Shown: positions 53,998 through 63,904, numbered from the stretch's first letter. The stretch is 64,000 nt of DNA from Devosia sp. 66-22 (GCA_001899065.1 MKUZ01000013.1:21880-85879); one strand, 5' to 3'. Notes: generated by a model from the sequence alone, not told the origin. A program made the numbers and translations.

Positions 53998-55347
53998 TCA
54001 GCTCCAGGTCCGATCCCAGGAGTATTCGTCGTCCCATTGGTCGGTTGGCTGCCAGATGCCGCTCACGCCGTCCTGGAGGTGTTGGCTGATCACTTCGTCC
54101 ACCACGTCGTCGATGCCAAGCCCCGGCTTGTCCGGCACTTCGATGAAGCCGTCCCTGACCAGCGGCTTGGGGAGGCCGGTGACGATGTCGTCCCACCAGG
54201 GCACGTCGACGGTGTGATATTCGAGCGCCATGAAATTCTCGGTGGCGACAGCGACATGGGCCGCGGCCATCGCCGCGATCGGGCTCTCCGCCATGTGAAT
54301 GGCCATGGCGATGCCGTGGTCCTGCGCCGCGTCGCCGATCTTCTTGGTCTCGAGGATGCCGCCCGCCGTCAGCAGGTCGGGATGGATCACCGAGATGCCG
54401 CTCTTGAGCAGCGGCTCGAAGCCTTCCTTGAGGTAGATATCCTCGCCGGTGCAGATCGGCACCGACGTCGCCTCCTGCAACTGCCGGTACTGATCGGTGT
54501 ACTGCCAGGGGATCACGTCCTCGAGCCAGGCCGGCACATACTTCTCGATCCGCCGCGCCAGCCGGATGCCGTTCTGCAGCGAGATGTGGCCCACATGGTC
54601 GATGGCGAGCGGGATCTCGTAACCGATCACCTCGCGCACCTCGTGGATGTACTGCTCGAGCAGATCGATGCCCTTCTCGGTGAAGTGCAGACCGCTGAAC
54701 GGATGGCGCACATTGTGCACGTCATAGGTTGCGTTTCGGGCGCGCCGATCCTCGAGCGTCTTGGTCTGCGAGCGGCCCGGATGGATTTTGTAGCCCTCGA
54801 GCGAGCCGGCGGGGGCGACAACCGAGCCCGGCGCGTCGACGATCTGCATGAGGCCGAGGTCCATCTTGAGGAAGGTGAAGCCCAGCTCCATGCGCTCCTT
54901 GAGTCGCTTGCCCGTCTCGGTGCCGCTCGGTTTCTCGGCGTCGGTGTCGCAATAGATGCGGACTTTGTCGCGGAACCTGCCGCCCAGCATCTGGTAGATC
55001 GGCACGCCATAAGCCTTGCCGGCGAGGTCCCACAGCGCAATCTCCACCGCCGACACGCCGCCGCCCTGCCGGCCATGCCCGCCGAACTGCTTGATGCGGC
55101 GGAACAGCCGGTCGATATCGCAGGGGTTCTCCCCCAGCAGCCGGCTCTTGAGCATCAGCGCATAGGTGGCGCTGGCGCCGTCGCGCACTTCGCCCAGTCC
55201 GACGATGCCCTGGTTGGTGTAGATCTTGACCAGCGCGGAGGTGAACGGCGCGCCCACGATCTCGGCGACGCGCATGTCGGTAATGCGCAAGTCAGAAGGC
55301 CGCGAATTTGTGTTGACCCGGTCGAGAACGGCATCGCTTGCAGTCAT
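53998..55347 (-). CDS. Enolase-superfamily sugar-acid dehydratase, long form
   Basis: 449 residues. Visible residues: Lys161-x-Asp163, Asp250 (AIDHVGH), Glu276 (LEDVIPW), Glu302 (TGEDIYL) and His351 (IHMAESP). The roughly 85-residue stretch between the Lys and Asp elements is longer than usual, and it resembles the 56708-57913 protein (LED, TGEQIYL, WW-DDI near the end). Specificity unknown. First gene of the minus-strand operon; divergent from 55524. Confidence 0.8.
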   Translation of the reverse strand: MTASDAVLDRVNTNSRPSDLRITDMRVAEIVGAPFTSALVKIYTNQGIVGLGEVRDGASATYALMLKSRLLGENPCDIDRLFRRIKQFGGHGRQGGGVSAVEIALWDLAGKAYGVPIYQMLGGRFRDKVRIYCDTDAEKPSGTETGKRLKERMELGFTFLKMDLGLMQIVDAPGSVVAPAGSLEGYKIHPGRSQTKTLEDRRARNATYDVHNVRHPFSGLHFTEKGIDLLEQYIHEVREVIGYEIPLAIDHVGHISLQNGIRLARRIEKYVPAWLEDVIPWQYTDQYRQLQEATSVPICTGEDIYLKEGFEPLLKSGISVIHPDLLTAGGILETKKIGDAAQDHGIAMAIHMAESPIAAMAAAHVAVATENFMALEYHTVDVPWWDDIVTGLPKPLVRDGFIEVPDKPGLGIDDVVDEVISQHLQDGVSGIWQPTDQWDDEYSWDRTWS

Positions 55348-55523
55348 GGCAATCCACTATTGAACTGGTCGCGGAACACGCGCCCGCGGAGAAGAGCCGA
55401 GCGTCGTTTCAGTCCGGCACATGAACCGTTCCAGATGACAGATTGCGTGTCAATTGGATTGGATCGTACAGTTCCCATCGAAGTTGCGCCGACCGACGGG
55501 GCGCGCCAAAGGGCAACCGGCAG

Positions 55524-56672
55524 ATGAAGATCACGGGTGTGCGGCCATGGCTGGTCAAAGCCAGAAGTTCGTACTGGGGCGAGTATCTGTTCGTCGAAGT
55601 GAGCACCGATGCAGGCATCTCCGGCTGGGGCGAAATCACCTCGACCACCAGGATCGCGAACCGCGCTCTCTGCTCGATCCTGCGGCAGGTGGGGGAGCAG
55701 ATCAGCGGCGAGGACCCCAGCCAGATCGAGCGGCTCTGGCACAAGCTGTTCCGCGGCTTCACCTATATGGGCAGCCGCGGCGCCGCCTGCGAGGCGGTGA
55801 GCGCCATCGACATCGCGCTGTGGGACATTCGCGGTAAGGCGCTCGGGCTCCCCGTCTACGAGCTCCTCGGCGGCGCCGTGCGGAGTGAAATCTCGCTCTA
55901 CACGCATCCCGACCAAAGCAAATTCACCAGCCGGGAGAGTATCGTCGCCGAGATCAGGGCCATCGTCGACTCCGGTCACACCGGCCTCAAATTCGATCCC
56001 TTCGCCTACCAGGGCGAGCGCGAGCAGCGCGACGGCTATCTCGATGGCGGGCTCACCCGCAAGGACGAGCGCGATGCCGCCGACCTCACCGCACTGATCC
56101 GCGAGACCGCCGGCCCCCATATCGATGTGCTCATCGACGCGCATGGCCGCTTCGACGTGCCCACGGCCATCCGCCTCTGCCGGACGCTGGAGGAGGCAGG
56201 CAAGATCGACTGGTTCGAGGAGCCCTGTCCACCCGAAAGCCTCGACGCGCTCAGGCAGGTGCGCGAGAAGGTGAGCGCGGCGATCTCCTGGGGCGAGCGC
56301 GGCCACACCAAGTGGGACTTCGCGCCGGTGCTCGAGGGCCGGCTTGCCGACTACATCATGCCCGATGTCACCTGGACCGGCGGCATCACCGAGCTCAAGA
56401 AGATATCGGCGCTCGCCGAGGCCTATTACGTGCCGATCTCGCCGCACGACGCCGGCGGGCCGGTCAACATCCTCGCCGGCGCGCATGTGATGATGACCGT
56501 GCCCAATTTCTACAAGCTCGAAACATCGAGCTGGGACCTCAGCGGCTACAACGAGCTGATGCACACCCGCCTCGACAATGCGAACGGAACACTCAAGCTG
56601 CCGCGCGTCCCTGGCCTCGGCATCGAGATGAACCGCGACTATCTCGAGGCCAACGAGGTCGAACTGGCCTGA
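55524..56672 (+). CDS. Enolase-superfamily dehydratase (galactonate dehydratase-like active site)
   Basis: 382 residues from ATG 55524. Active site: Asp205 and His207 (IDAHGRF), Glu232 (FEEP), Glu258 (WGER) and His308 (SPHDAGGP). The D-x-H pairing is the GalD type and differs from the K-x-K type at 3825 and 5096. A 100-residue insertion-rich middle (EREQRDGYLDGGLTRKDERD) may shape the pocket. Substrate unknown. The 176-bp divergent region upstream presumably holds both promoters; no clear operator found. Confidence 0.8.
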   Translation: MKITGVRPWLVKARSSYWGEYLFVEVSTDAGISGWGEITSTTRIANRALCSILRQVGEQISGEDPSQIERLWHKLFRGFTYMGSRGAACEAVSAIDIALWDIRGKALGLPVYELLGGAVRSEISLYTHPDQSKFTSRESIVAEIRAIVDSGHTGLKFDPFAYQGEREQRDGYLDGGLTRKDERDAADLTALIRETAGPHIDVLIDAHGRFDVPTAIRLCRTLEEAGKIDWFEEPCPPESLDALRQVREKVSAAISWGERGHTKWDFAPVLEGRLADYIMPDVTWTGGITELKKISALAEAYYVPISPHDAGGPVNILAGAHVMMTVPNFYKLETSSWDLSGYNELMHTRLDNANGTLKLPRVPGLGIEMNRDYLEANEVELA

Positions 56673-56707
56673 GGGCCGCGGCAGGAATTGAGCAGGACGG
56701 GCATAGC

Positions 56708-57913
56708 ATGAAGATCGTCGACCTCCGTTGTGCCGTCATCGGCCGGCACCCCATCGTCCGCATCGTCACCGACGAGAACATCTACGGCCTGGGCGAGGTG
56801 GAGTTCACCAAGCCCTATCTCAAGCCGTGGGTGCTGCATTTCCGCGAGGCGTTGCTGGGCGAGGACCCGACCGATGTCGAGCGCGTGATGCTCAAGATCC
56901 GCCAGCGCGGCAGCTTCAAGCCCTATGGCGCTGCGGTCAGCGCGATCGAGCATGCGCTGTGGGACATCGCCGGCAAGGCCGCGAATGTGCCGGCCTACAA
57001 GCTGCTGGGCGGCAAGGTGCGCGACCAGGTCCGCTGCTACAACGGCAACAAGCGCCGGAAGCGCGCGGGCGACCGGCCCGAGGACTATGCCGCCGACGTC
57101 AAATGGATGATGGAGCAGCCCGAGGGCTTCTTCATGGTCAAGCAGGGCATCACCTTCCATTCCGGCATGAAGGACTCGGTACCCGACTTCCACTACGGCC
57201 CAACGCAGAAGAAGGCCGGCTATCACGGCGCCATGGACCAGGGCCAGATCAGCGAGCGCGGCATGGCGCACGCCATCGACTGCGTCGCGGCGATGAAGGA
57301 GGTGCTGGGCGACAAGGTGAGCCTCGCGCTCGATTGCGGCCCCGGCTGGTTCCTTCCCGATGCGATCCGCTTCGCCAACGCCGTCGAGAAATACAATCCG
57401 ATGTGGCTCGAGGACATGCTCACCGGCGACTATGTGCCCTGGGTCAACCCGCAGGCTTATCGCGAGCTGACGCAATCGACCACCGTACCGATCCACACCG
57501 GCGAACAGATTTATCTGCGTCACAACTTCAAGGAGCTGATCGAGACGCAGGCGGTGCGCGTCATCGGCCCCGACCCTGCCGATATCGGCGGCATCGCCGA
57601 ACTCAAATGGGTCGCCGAGCACGCCTACATGCATTCGATCATGATGGCACCGCACGGCACTGCCAATGGCCTCCTCGGCCTCGGCGCGCTGATCAATGTA
57701 TGCGCCACCCTGCCCGCCAATTTCATCGCCTTCGAATATCCCACCGCATCCGACCCCTGGTGGGAGGATATCGTGATCGGGCTGCCCAGCCGGATCGTCC
57801 GGAACTCGATGGTCGACCTGCTGCCCGCCCCCGGCCTCGGGCTCGACATCGACCCCGACGGCGCGAGGAAATATCTGCTCGAGGACGATGCAAGCTTCTT
57901 CGACCGGGTCTAA
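56708..57913 (+). CDS. Enolase-superfamily sugar-acid dehydratase
   Basis: 401 residues, 35 bases after the previous gene. Metal ligands and acid/base: Asp209 (ALDCGPGW), Glu235 (LEDML), Glu266 (TGEQIY), His316 (APHGTANG); Lys145 (MVKQG) may be the second base. Its extended loop and LED/TGEQIYL motifs link it to the 53998 protein more than to the other paralogues here. Specificity unknown. Confidence 0.8.
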   Translation: MKIVDLRCAVIGRHPIVRIVTDENIYGLGEVEFTKPYLKPWVLHFREALLGEDPTDVERVMLKIRQRGSFKPYGAAVSAIEHALWDIAGKAANVPAYKLLGGKVRDQVRCYNGNKRRKRAGDRPEDYAADVKWMMEQPEGFFMVKQGITFHSGMKDSVPDFHYGPTQKKAGYHGAMDQGQISERGMAHAIDCVAAMKEVLGDKVSLALDCGPGWFLPDAIRFANAVEKYNPMWLEDMLTGDYVPWVNPQAYRELTQSTTVPIHTGEQIYLRHNFKELIETQAVRVIGPDPADIGGIAELKWVAEHAYMHSIMMAPHGTANGLLGLGALINVCATLPANFIAFEYPTASDPWWEDIVIGLPSRIVRNSMVDLLPAPGLGLDIDPDGARKYLLEDDASFFDRV

Positions 57914-57914
57914 G

Positions 57915-57958
57915 GCAAAAACGAACGGCACGCGGCGAGCGGGCCGGCCGTGCCGTTC
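57915..57958 (-). terminator. Rho-independent terminator for the amidase operon
   Basis: A 10-bp perfect stem (GAACGGCACG with CGTGCCGTTC, 57923-57932 and 57949-57958). On the minus strand it is followed by GTTTTTG. It also sits just after the stop of the plus-strand dehydratase gene and may serve both transcripts. Confidence 0.6.
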
Positions 57959-58054
57959 AAAGTAAGCTGCAAAATGACTGACGCAGCGGCACCACGATAG
58001 CCGCCTCGCGCGTGGCCCGCCCTATTGTTTGACGTATCTGCCGCGGTTTTCTTC

Positions 58055-59449
58055 TCAGGCGTCGGCAAAGCCCTTGGCGACCGGCGCTCGTGCGGTCCCC
58101 GTCTTTTCGAGCTGCCGCGCCACGCGCAGGGCGAAATCCTCGCGCCAGGGCGCGGCGATCGCCTGGACGCCGAGCGGCAGCCTCTGGCCGTCGAGCCAGA
58201 TCGGCGCAGTCGCCACCGGCAGACCGATGAACGAGATCGGCTGCGTGAAAACCCCGAGATGCGGCCGCAGCGGGAGCTCGACGCCGCCGAACACCGCCGT
58301 CTTCTGCCCGATCCGCGGCGCCCGCATCGGCGTTGCCGGCGCGAGGATCACATCGATCTCGCCGAACAGGGCAAGCAGCGCCTCCTGGTAGACCCGGCGG
58401 AATTTCTGCGCCTTCTCGATCCAGGCCGCCGGCAGCATGGCGCCGGCCATCAAACGCTCCGAGACGGCGGGATCGAAATCGAGCGGCCTCGCCCGCAGCC
58501 GCTCGAGATGGAGCGCGGCGCCTTCGGCCATGGTGATGAGGAACGCTGCCGACCGGGCCTCCTGCGCATCGGGCACGGTGACGCGGCGCGTCACGTTGAG
58601 CGCCTTGGCGACGGCATCCATCACCTCGCGCACGTCGGCATCGCCACCGAAATAGCCATCCGCCACCGCGATGCGCAGGCCAGCCGAACCGCGTTCCAGC
58701 CGCCCCGCCACCGGCTCGTTCGGCCGCTTCACCAGCGCCGGATCGCCCTCGTCGAAGCCCTGCATCGCGTCGTAGCTCATGGCGAGGTCTTCGACCGACC
58801 GCGCAAACGGGCCGACGACGTCGAAACTGGGCACGAAGGGGAACGTTCCCTGCCGGCTGAGCCGCCCATAGGTCGGCTTCAATCCGAACAGGCCGCAGAA
58901 CGAGGCCGGCACGCGGATCGAGCCATTGGTGTCGGACCCCAGCGACAGCGGTACGAGCCCCGCCGCCACCGCGCTCGCCGGTCCGCCCGACGAGCCGCCA
59001 GTCATATGCGCCAGATCGTGCGGATTGCGCGACGGCCCGTCGCTGATGTTCTCGCCGGTGAAGTCGTAGGCATACTCGCCCATGTTGAGCGCCCCGAGGC
59101 AGATTGCCCCGGCCGCTTCGAGCCGCTGCACCAGCTGCGCATCGGCAGTCGCGGGCGGCAGTTCGCGGTTGATCTTGCTGCCGGCCCGCGTCGGCAGGCC
59201 CTTCACGTCGAACAGGTTCTTGACCGCGAAGGGGACGCCCGCCAGCGGGTAGCGCTTGCCCTGCTGGATCTCGGCATCGACCAGCGTCGCGCGCTCGATC
59301 GCACGCTCGGCCAGCACATCGGTGAAGGCGCCCAGCCGCTCATTGTTGGCCTCGACGCGGCCGAGCGCAGCCATCACCACGCCGTGCGCGGTGCTCTCCA
59401 TCGACGTGACCGCCCTGGCGATCTCGGCAACGCCGGACGTCGACTTCAT
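58055..59449 (-). CDS. Amidase signature hydrolase (AtzE-like)
   Basis: 464 residues from ATG 59449, which overlaps the stop of the small upstream gene (ATGA). The Ser-cisSer-Lys triad is Lys77 (VKNLFD), Ser153 (GGSSGG) and Ser177 (SDTNGSIR), with the family's usual 24-residue spacing between the serines. The coupled DUF4089/AtzG-like subunit points to the AtzE group (1-carboxybiuret hydrolase), which needs AtzG. No cyanuric acid or allophanate hydrolase gene is nearby, so another small amide may be the substrate. Confidence 0.85.
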   Translation of the reverse strand: MKSTSGVAEIARAVTSMESTAHGVVMAALGRVEANNERLGAFTDVLAERAIERATLVDAEIQQGKRYPLAGVPFAVKNLFDVKGLPTRAGSKINRELPPATADAQLVQRLEAAGAICLGALNMGEYAYDFTGENISDGPSRNPHDLAHMTGGSSGGPASAVAAGLVPLSLGSDTNGSIRVPASFCGLFGLKPTYGRLSRQGTFPFVPSFDVVGPFARSVEDLAMSYDAMQGFDEGDPALVKRPNEPVAGRLERGSAGLRIAVADGYFGGDADVREVMDAVAKALNVTRRVTVPDAQEARSAAFLITMAEGAALHLERLRARPLDFDPAVSERLMAGAMLPAAWIEKAQKFRRVYQEALLALFGEIDVILAPATPMRAPRIGQKTAVFGGVELPLRPHLGVFTQPISFIGLPVATAPIWLDGQRLPLGVQAIAAPWREDFALRVARQLEKTGTARAPVAKGFADA

Positions 59450-59634
59450 GCGCGGAAGACCGGCGCGGGCTCGATCTCGTCCCCGACCTTCGCCTTGTCG
59501 AGCAATGCGGCCATCTTGGCGGCCGTCTTGAGATTGGCTTTGACGCCGGCCCGCTGCTCGGCGGTGACGTTCAGTCCCAGGACCGGCGCCATCGCGTCGA
59601 TCCACTGGTCGAAATCCGGTAGTTTGACGGCCAT
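59446..59634 (-). CDS. AtzG-like small subunit (DUF4089)
   Basis: 62 residues, start taken at MAVKLPDFD. The pattern DFDQWIDAMAPVLGLNVTAEQRAGVKANLKTAAKMAALL fits the AtzG family, short helical proteins that form a complex with AtzE-type amidases. Longer starts up to 59742 exist but add sequence unlike the family. Its stop overlaps the amidase start, giving coupled synthesis. Confidence 0.75.
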   Translation of the reverse strand: MAVKLPDFDQWIDAMAPVLGLNVTAEQRAGVKANLKTAAKMAALLDKAKVGDEIEPAPVFRA

Positions 59635-59774
59635 GCGCGCGAGCCCCGAGTTCCCCTTGGTGGAAAAGTAGCCTCCATAGCCGGCTTCGACCAGTAGGCA
59701 ATCGCAACCGCGGCATTGCGTGCTTGGCGCAGCCTCCCGCATCGGCTAACCCTCCCGCCCGGAGGACTCCGCGC

Positions 59775-61229
59775 ATGACCCGACTGACCGCCGCCACGCT
59801 GCCCGCGCCCCTGCCCTACGACCGCGCCGCGGTGACGCCAGGCATCGTGCATCTGGGCATCGGGGCCTTTCACCGCGCGCATATGGCGGTTTATGTCGAC
59901 GACCTGCTGCCGCGCGATCCGCGCTGGGGCATCATCGGTGCGTCACTGCGCCGGCCCGACACGCGCGACGCGCTCGCCCCGCAGGACTGCCTCTACACCG
60001 TCGCGATCCGCGACGCCTCCGGCACCACCAACCGCGTCATCGGCTCGATCCTCGATATCCTCGATGCCGGCACGCAGCGCGACGAACTGATCGCCTACCT
60101 CGCGGATCCGCGCGTCCGCATCGTCTCGCTGACCGTCACCGAGAAGGGCTACTGCCACGATCCGGCGACCGGCAGGCTCGACCCCAGCCACCCCGACATC
60201 GTCCACGACCTCGCCAATCCCAAGGCGCCGGTGGGCGCGCCCGGCCTCATCGTCCTCGCAACCTCGCTGCGGCGCGCTCTGGGCCTCGAGCCGCTGACCG
60301 TGATGAGCTGCGACAACCTTCCCTCGAACGGCAAGACCGCCAGGCGCATCGTGACGGCGCTCGCTGCCCTCTACGACGCCGACCTCGCCGCCTACATCGA
60401 GAGAAACGTCGCCTTCCCCTCGACCATGGTCGATCGCATTGTCCCCGCCACGACCGATGCCGACCGTGAAGCGGTCCGCGCTGCCACGGGCTATGACGAC
60501 GCCTGGCCGATCATGACCGAGCCCTTCACCCAATGGGTCATCGAGGACAGCTTCGCCAGCGGCCGCCCTGCCTTCGAACTGGCTGGTGCGCAGATGGTGG
60601 ACGATGTCGAGCCGTTCGAGCTGATGAAGCTGCGCATGCTCAATGGCAGCCACTCGACCATGGCCTATCTCGGCTATCTCAGCGGCTATCAATATGTGAA
60701 CGAAGCCATCGCCGACCCCGCGATCCATAGACTCGTCCACGGGCTCATGACCGAGGAAGCCATGCCGACCCTGCCGATGGACAAGGCGGTCCTTGCGGCC
60801 TATCGCGACCAGCTCCTCTCGCGCTTCGCCAATCCCGCCCTCAGGCATCGGACCTGGCAGATCGCCATGGATGGCAGCCAGAAGCTGCCGCAACGCCTGC
60901 TCGGCACGATCAGCGACCGCCTCACGGCCGGCCAGCCGATCCCCCGCCTCGCCCTCGGCGTCGCCGCGTGGATGCGCTACGTCACCGGCATCGACGAGCA
61001 GGGCAACGCTATCGAGGTGAAGGATCCGCTCGCTGCCCGCTGCCGCGCCATCGCCGATGCCGCCGGCCGCGATGCCGAAAAGCTTGCCGACGGATTGCTG
61101 GCGGTCAGCGAGGTCTTCGGCACGGCGCTGCCCGCGAACGCGACGTTCCGCTCCACGGTCACCAGCCACCTCGCCTCGCTCTTCCGGCACGGGGCCCGCG
61201 CGACCGTTGCCGACGTCGCGGGCCGGTAG
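59775..61229 (+). CDS. Mannitol dehydrogenase/fructuronate reductase family protein
   Basis: 484 residues; GGAGGA precedes the ATG. Polyol-specific long-chain dehydrogenase: the Rossmann region IVHLGIGAFHRAH, SCDNLPSNG, and the catalytic set Lys285, Asn290 and His293 in MKLRMLNGSHS, which corresponds to Lys295, Asn300 and His303 of Pseudomonas mannitol dehydrogenase with an offset of ten. It reduces or oxidises a C2/C5 keto group of a hexitol or hexuronate, such as fructuronate to mannonate. The surrounding dehydratases favour the uronate role. Confidence 0.88.
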   Translation: MTRLTAATLPAPLPYDRAAVTPGIVHLGIGAFHRAHMAVYVDDLLPRDPRWGIIGASLRRPDTRDALAPQDCLYTVAIRDASGTTNRVIGSILDILDAGTQRDELIAYLADPRVRIVSLTVTEKGYCHDPATGRLDPSHPDIVHDLANPKAPVGAPGLIVLATSLRRALGLEPLTVMSCDNLPSNGKTARRIVTALAALYDADLAAYIERNVAFPSTMVDRIVPATTDADREAVRAATGYDDAWPIMTEPFTQWVIEDSFASGRPAFELAGAQMVDDVEPFELMKLRMLNGSHSTMAYLGYLSGYQYVNEAIADPAIHRLVHGLMTEEAMPTLPMDKAVLAAYRDQLLSRFANPALRHRTWQIAMDGSQKLPQRLLGTISDRLTAGQPIPRLALGVAAWMRYVTGIDEQGNAIEVKDPLAARCRAIADAAGRDAEKLADGLLAVSEVFGTALPANATFRSTVTSHLASLFRHGARATVADVAGR

Positions 61230-61344
61230 GCCCGCTCCGCCGGAGATTTGCGGTCGAGCTCCGCCAGCGTCGCCTCGGCCCCGTTGGGTCGACCCGGCGG
61301 AGAATCTCCTTGAGCATCTCCTCGGTCCTGTCCTCGCTCTCCTT

Positions 61345-61397
61345 GGAAATCGATGCAACGGTCCGGGATCATCGACGTTGAGCGGCCATCGATTTCC
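61345..61397 (+). repeat. Inverted repeat in the yciE-like leader
   Basis: Perfect 11-bp arms GGAAATCGATG and CATCGATTTCC (61345-61355 and 61387-61397), plus nested CAACG/CGTTG arms at 61356-61360 and 61376-61380. It ends 21 bases before the ferritin-like gene. It could be a leader RNA structure or an operator. The rest of the 61230-61418 gap shows no recognisable gene. Confidence 0.45.
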
Positions 61398-61418
61398 TGC
61401 CCACCGAGAGGACACATC

Positions 61419-61913
61419 ATGGCGACCGAAAAGACCCTCGACGATCTCTTCCTCGAGACCCTCAAGGACATCTACTATGCCGAAAAGCAACTCCTGAAGA
61501 CGCTGCCCAAAATGGCCAGGGCCGCTCAGGACCAGAAGCTCGCCGACGGCTTCCTGATGCATGCCGACGAGACCGAAGGCCACGTCGAGCGGCTCGAACA
61601 GATCTTCGACCTTCTCGGCAAGCCCGCTCGCGGCAAGACCTGCGACGCCATCCTCGGCATCGTCGAGGAAGGCAAGTCGATCATGGAGGAGTTCAAGGAC
61701 ACGATCGCGCTCGACGCCGGCCTGATCGCCGCCGGCCAGGCCGCGGAGCATTACGAGATCGCCCGCTATGGCGCGCTGCGGACCTGGGCCGGGCAGCTCG
61801 GCATGAAGGATGCTGCGGCCCTGCTCGAGCAGACGCTGGCCGAAGAGAAGGCGACCGACAAGAAGCTGACCGAGCTTGCGGTCAGCCTGGAGAACGTCAA
61901 GGCTGCGGCGTGA
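61419..61913 (+). CDS. YciE-like ferritin-like protein (DUF892)
   Basis: 164 residues from ATG 61419 (GAGAGGA upstream). The four-helix DUF892 bundle shows LDDLFLETLKDIYYAEKQLLKTLPKMA and two E-x-x-H-type metal helices (HADETEGHVERLEQIF and AAEHYEIARYG). Homologues are stress-induced and bind di-iron; the function is unclear. Stands alone in plus orientation, convergent with the isomerase gene. Confidence 0.9.
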   Translation: MATEKTLDDLFLETLKDIYYAEKQLLKTLPKMARAAQDQKLADGFLMHADETEGHVERLEQIFDLLGKPARGKTCDAILGIVEEGKSIMEEFKDTIALDAGLIAAGQAAEHYEIARYGALRTWAGQLGMKDAAALLEQTLAEEKATDKKLTELAVSLENVKAAA

Positions 61914-61956
61914 GGCATGGACCTCAGCGACCGCGTGCACCGGCGAATCCTGCCCA

Positions 61957-62778
61957 TCACCGGCGGCTGCGGTCACCGACGAACTGCATGAAATGCGGCA
62001 GCGCTACTTCGGGCTCTTCGATCTCGGGGTGCCAGCCCTTCTCCCACTCGAAATTGACGAAGCCGTGATAGCCTTCCGCCTCGAGTAGATCGATGAAGCC
62101 GCGCACCGGCACGGTGCCCTCGCCCGTCAGCGCCAGGTCGAACCCCTGCGGCGTGGCGACATGCGCGTCCTTCACATGGACGAGCCGGATGCGCGGTCCG
62201 AGCGCCGCCCATGTGGCTTCGGCGGTCTCACCGTGGCGGTAGCTGTGGAGCGTGTCCCAAAGTACGCCCACGCTCTCGCTCATGCCGCGCCGATAGAGGT
62301 CGAGCACCGCCGGCGAGCGGCTGAAATCGTCGTGCACTTCGAGGAGGCTCATCACACCCGATTGCGCCGACAGCTCGCCGATGGCCCCGAGCCCGCTGGC
62401 GATCGCGTCGAGCGTCCGCTCCCGATCCTGCTCCGCCGGCAGCGGTCCGCCGAACACGCGCAGGTATTTCGCCCCGAGCCCCGCTGCGACCGCGCTGTTG
62501 ACCCGCGCCGCCTCCATCTGCCGCGCCCGCGCATCCGCGTCGAGCGAGACCATCTTGAGGCTCGTCCCGACGCCGACAACCGCGATGCCGGCATCCTCGA
62601 ATTTGCGCCGCGTCTGGGCGAGGCCGGTGCCTGAGAATTCGGGCAGTGAGGCAAGCTCGATGGTGCCGCGGATGAAACGGATTTCAACGCCCGCGTAGCC
62701 ATTGGCGGCCGCCATCGCGATCACCTGGTCGACGCTGTAGGCCGGACAACCCAGCGTGCTGAAGCCGAACGAGATCAT
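61957..62778 (-). CDS. Sugar phosphate isomerase/epimerase family (AP endonuclease 2 fold)
   Basis: 273 residues. TIM barrel of the xylose-isomerase-like family: FGFSTLGCPAYSVDQVIAMAAANGYAGVEIR at the start, LLEVHDDF (metal Glu and His), VLWDTLHSYRHGE, LVHVKDAH and FVNFEWEKGWHPEI. The family isomerises or epimerises keto sugars and inositols. It sits at the 3' side of a hydroxyacid dehydrogenase gene with no gap, so they share a transcript. Confidence 0.85.
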   Translation of the reverse strand: MISFGFSTLGCPAYSVDQVIAMAAANGYAGVEIRFIRGTIELASLPEFSGTGLAQTRRKFEDAGIAVVGVGTSLKMVSLDADARARQMEAARVNSAVAAGLGAKYLRVFGGPLPAEQDRERTLDAIASGLGAIGELSAQSGVMSLLEVHDDFSRSPAVLDLYRRGMSESVGVLWDTLHSYRHGETAEATWAALGPRIRLVHVKDAHVATPQGFDLALTGEGTVPVRGFIDLLEAEGYHGFVNFEWEKGWHPEIEEPEVALPHFMQFVGDRSRR

Positions 62779-63786
62779 CTAGGCCTGCCGCTCGAGCAGC
62801 CGCGGATCGACCGCGAACTGCAGCGCATCGCCGGCGACGAAGCGCTCGACCTCGTCGGCCACCACGCGTCCGAGCCGTCCGCGCTCGGTACCGATGGCGC
62901 CGGCGATATGCGGCGTGAGGAGGACGTTGGGCAGCTCGAACAGCGGCGAGCCCGGCGGCGGAATCTCGGGATCGGTGACATCGATCACCGCCGAGATGCG
63001 ACCGCTCGACAGCTCTGCGATCAGCGCCGCTTCGTCCACTAGCGCGCCGCGCGCCGTGTTGATGAAGGTCGCGCCATCGCGCATCAGCGCGAGCTGTCGC
63101 GCCCCGATCATGCCATGCGTCGCCGGCAGCGACGGTGCATGCAGCGACACCACGTCCGAGCGTGCCATCAGCGCGTCCAGCGCCACCAGCTCAACGCCGG
63201 TGGTGATGGGATCTGCCGCTCCCACGAACGGATCGTAGAGCAGCACGTCGCACTCAAGGCTGCCGAGCAGCGCAATCACCCGCCGCCCGATGCGCGATGC
63301 CCCGACGATGCCGATGGTGCGGCGATAGTTGCCGATCGGCTCGTCCATCAGTGCGTGGCTCGAACCGCGCGTGCGATCGGCGCGATAGTGGTCGCGGAAC
63401 GCCAGCACGCGCTTGTTGGCCATGATGATCGCCGCCAGCGTAAACTCGGCCACCGGCACGGCATTGGCATCCACGGCGCTGGTCACCACGATGCCGCGTT
63501 CGTAAGCGGCCGGATCGATCAGCGCCTTCACGGTTCCGGCGGAGTGCGCCACGAGCCGGAGCCGCGGCGCCGCCGCCAGGACGTCGGTAGAAATATGCGG
63601 ACACCCCCAGCCCGTGACGAGAATGTCGATCTCCCCCAGGACCCGCCGCGCCTCCGCCGACGCAAACTCCCGCAGCGGCTGCGCCGCGGCGATCTCGCAG
63701 GCCCGCCCCAGCCGCGCCATCGCATCCTCGTCGATGACGTGGCGCGTGTGCTGGGGATCCATCGCCAAGGCTAGCCGCATCGTCAT
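62779..63786 (-). CDS. D-isomer-specific 2-hydroxyacid dehydrogenase
   Basis: 335 residues; GGAG lies 9 bases before the ATG at 63786, and the ATG two codons later is an alternative. Catalytic Arg, Glu and His are in NTARGALVDE, DVTDPEIPP and LTPHIAGAIG. The Rossmann loop TIGIVGASRIGRRVIAL shows GxSxxG-type binding with Ala in place of one Gly (GASRIG). It likely reduces a 2-keto acid such as hydroxypyruvate or a keto-sugar acid. Starts the operon with the isomerase. Confidence 0.86.
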   Translation of the reverse strand: MTMRLALAMDPQHTRHVIDEDAMARLGRACEIAAAQPLREFASAEARRVLGEIDILVTGWGCPHISTDVLAAAPRLRLVAHSAGTVKALIDPAAYERGIVVTSAVDANAVPVAEFTLAAIIMANKRVLAFRDHYRADRTRGSSHALMDEPIGNYRRTIGIVGASRIGRRVIALLGSLECDVLLYDPFVGAADPITTGVELVALDALMARSDVVSLHAPSLPATHGMIGARQLALMRDGATFINTARGALVDEAALIAELSSGRISAVIDVTDPEIPPPGSPLFELPNVLLTPHIAGAIGTERGRLGRVVADEVERFVAGDALQFAVDPRLLERQA

Positions 63787-63904
63787 CGCACACACGCTCC
63801 GGTAGCTGGATCGCACACAGCTGGACCCTCGGCCGCAAACAGCGCCTCCGGGCGCCGTGCCGCCTGCGTCTATGTGCACCAGACCGCCGGGCCGTGCCAG
63901 CGGC

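Noticed and set aside
61230..61418. A possible small or broken gene in the 189-bp gap before the ferritin-like gene.
   Set aside because: The minus frame here gives no recognisable motif, no good start and strong compositional bias; only the inverted repeat is supported.
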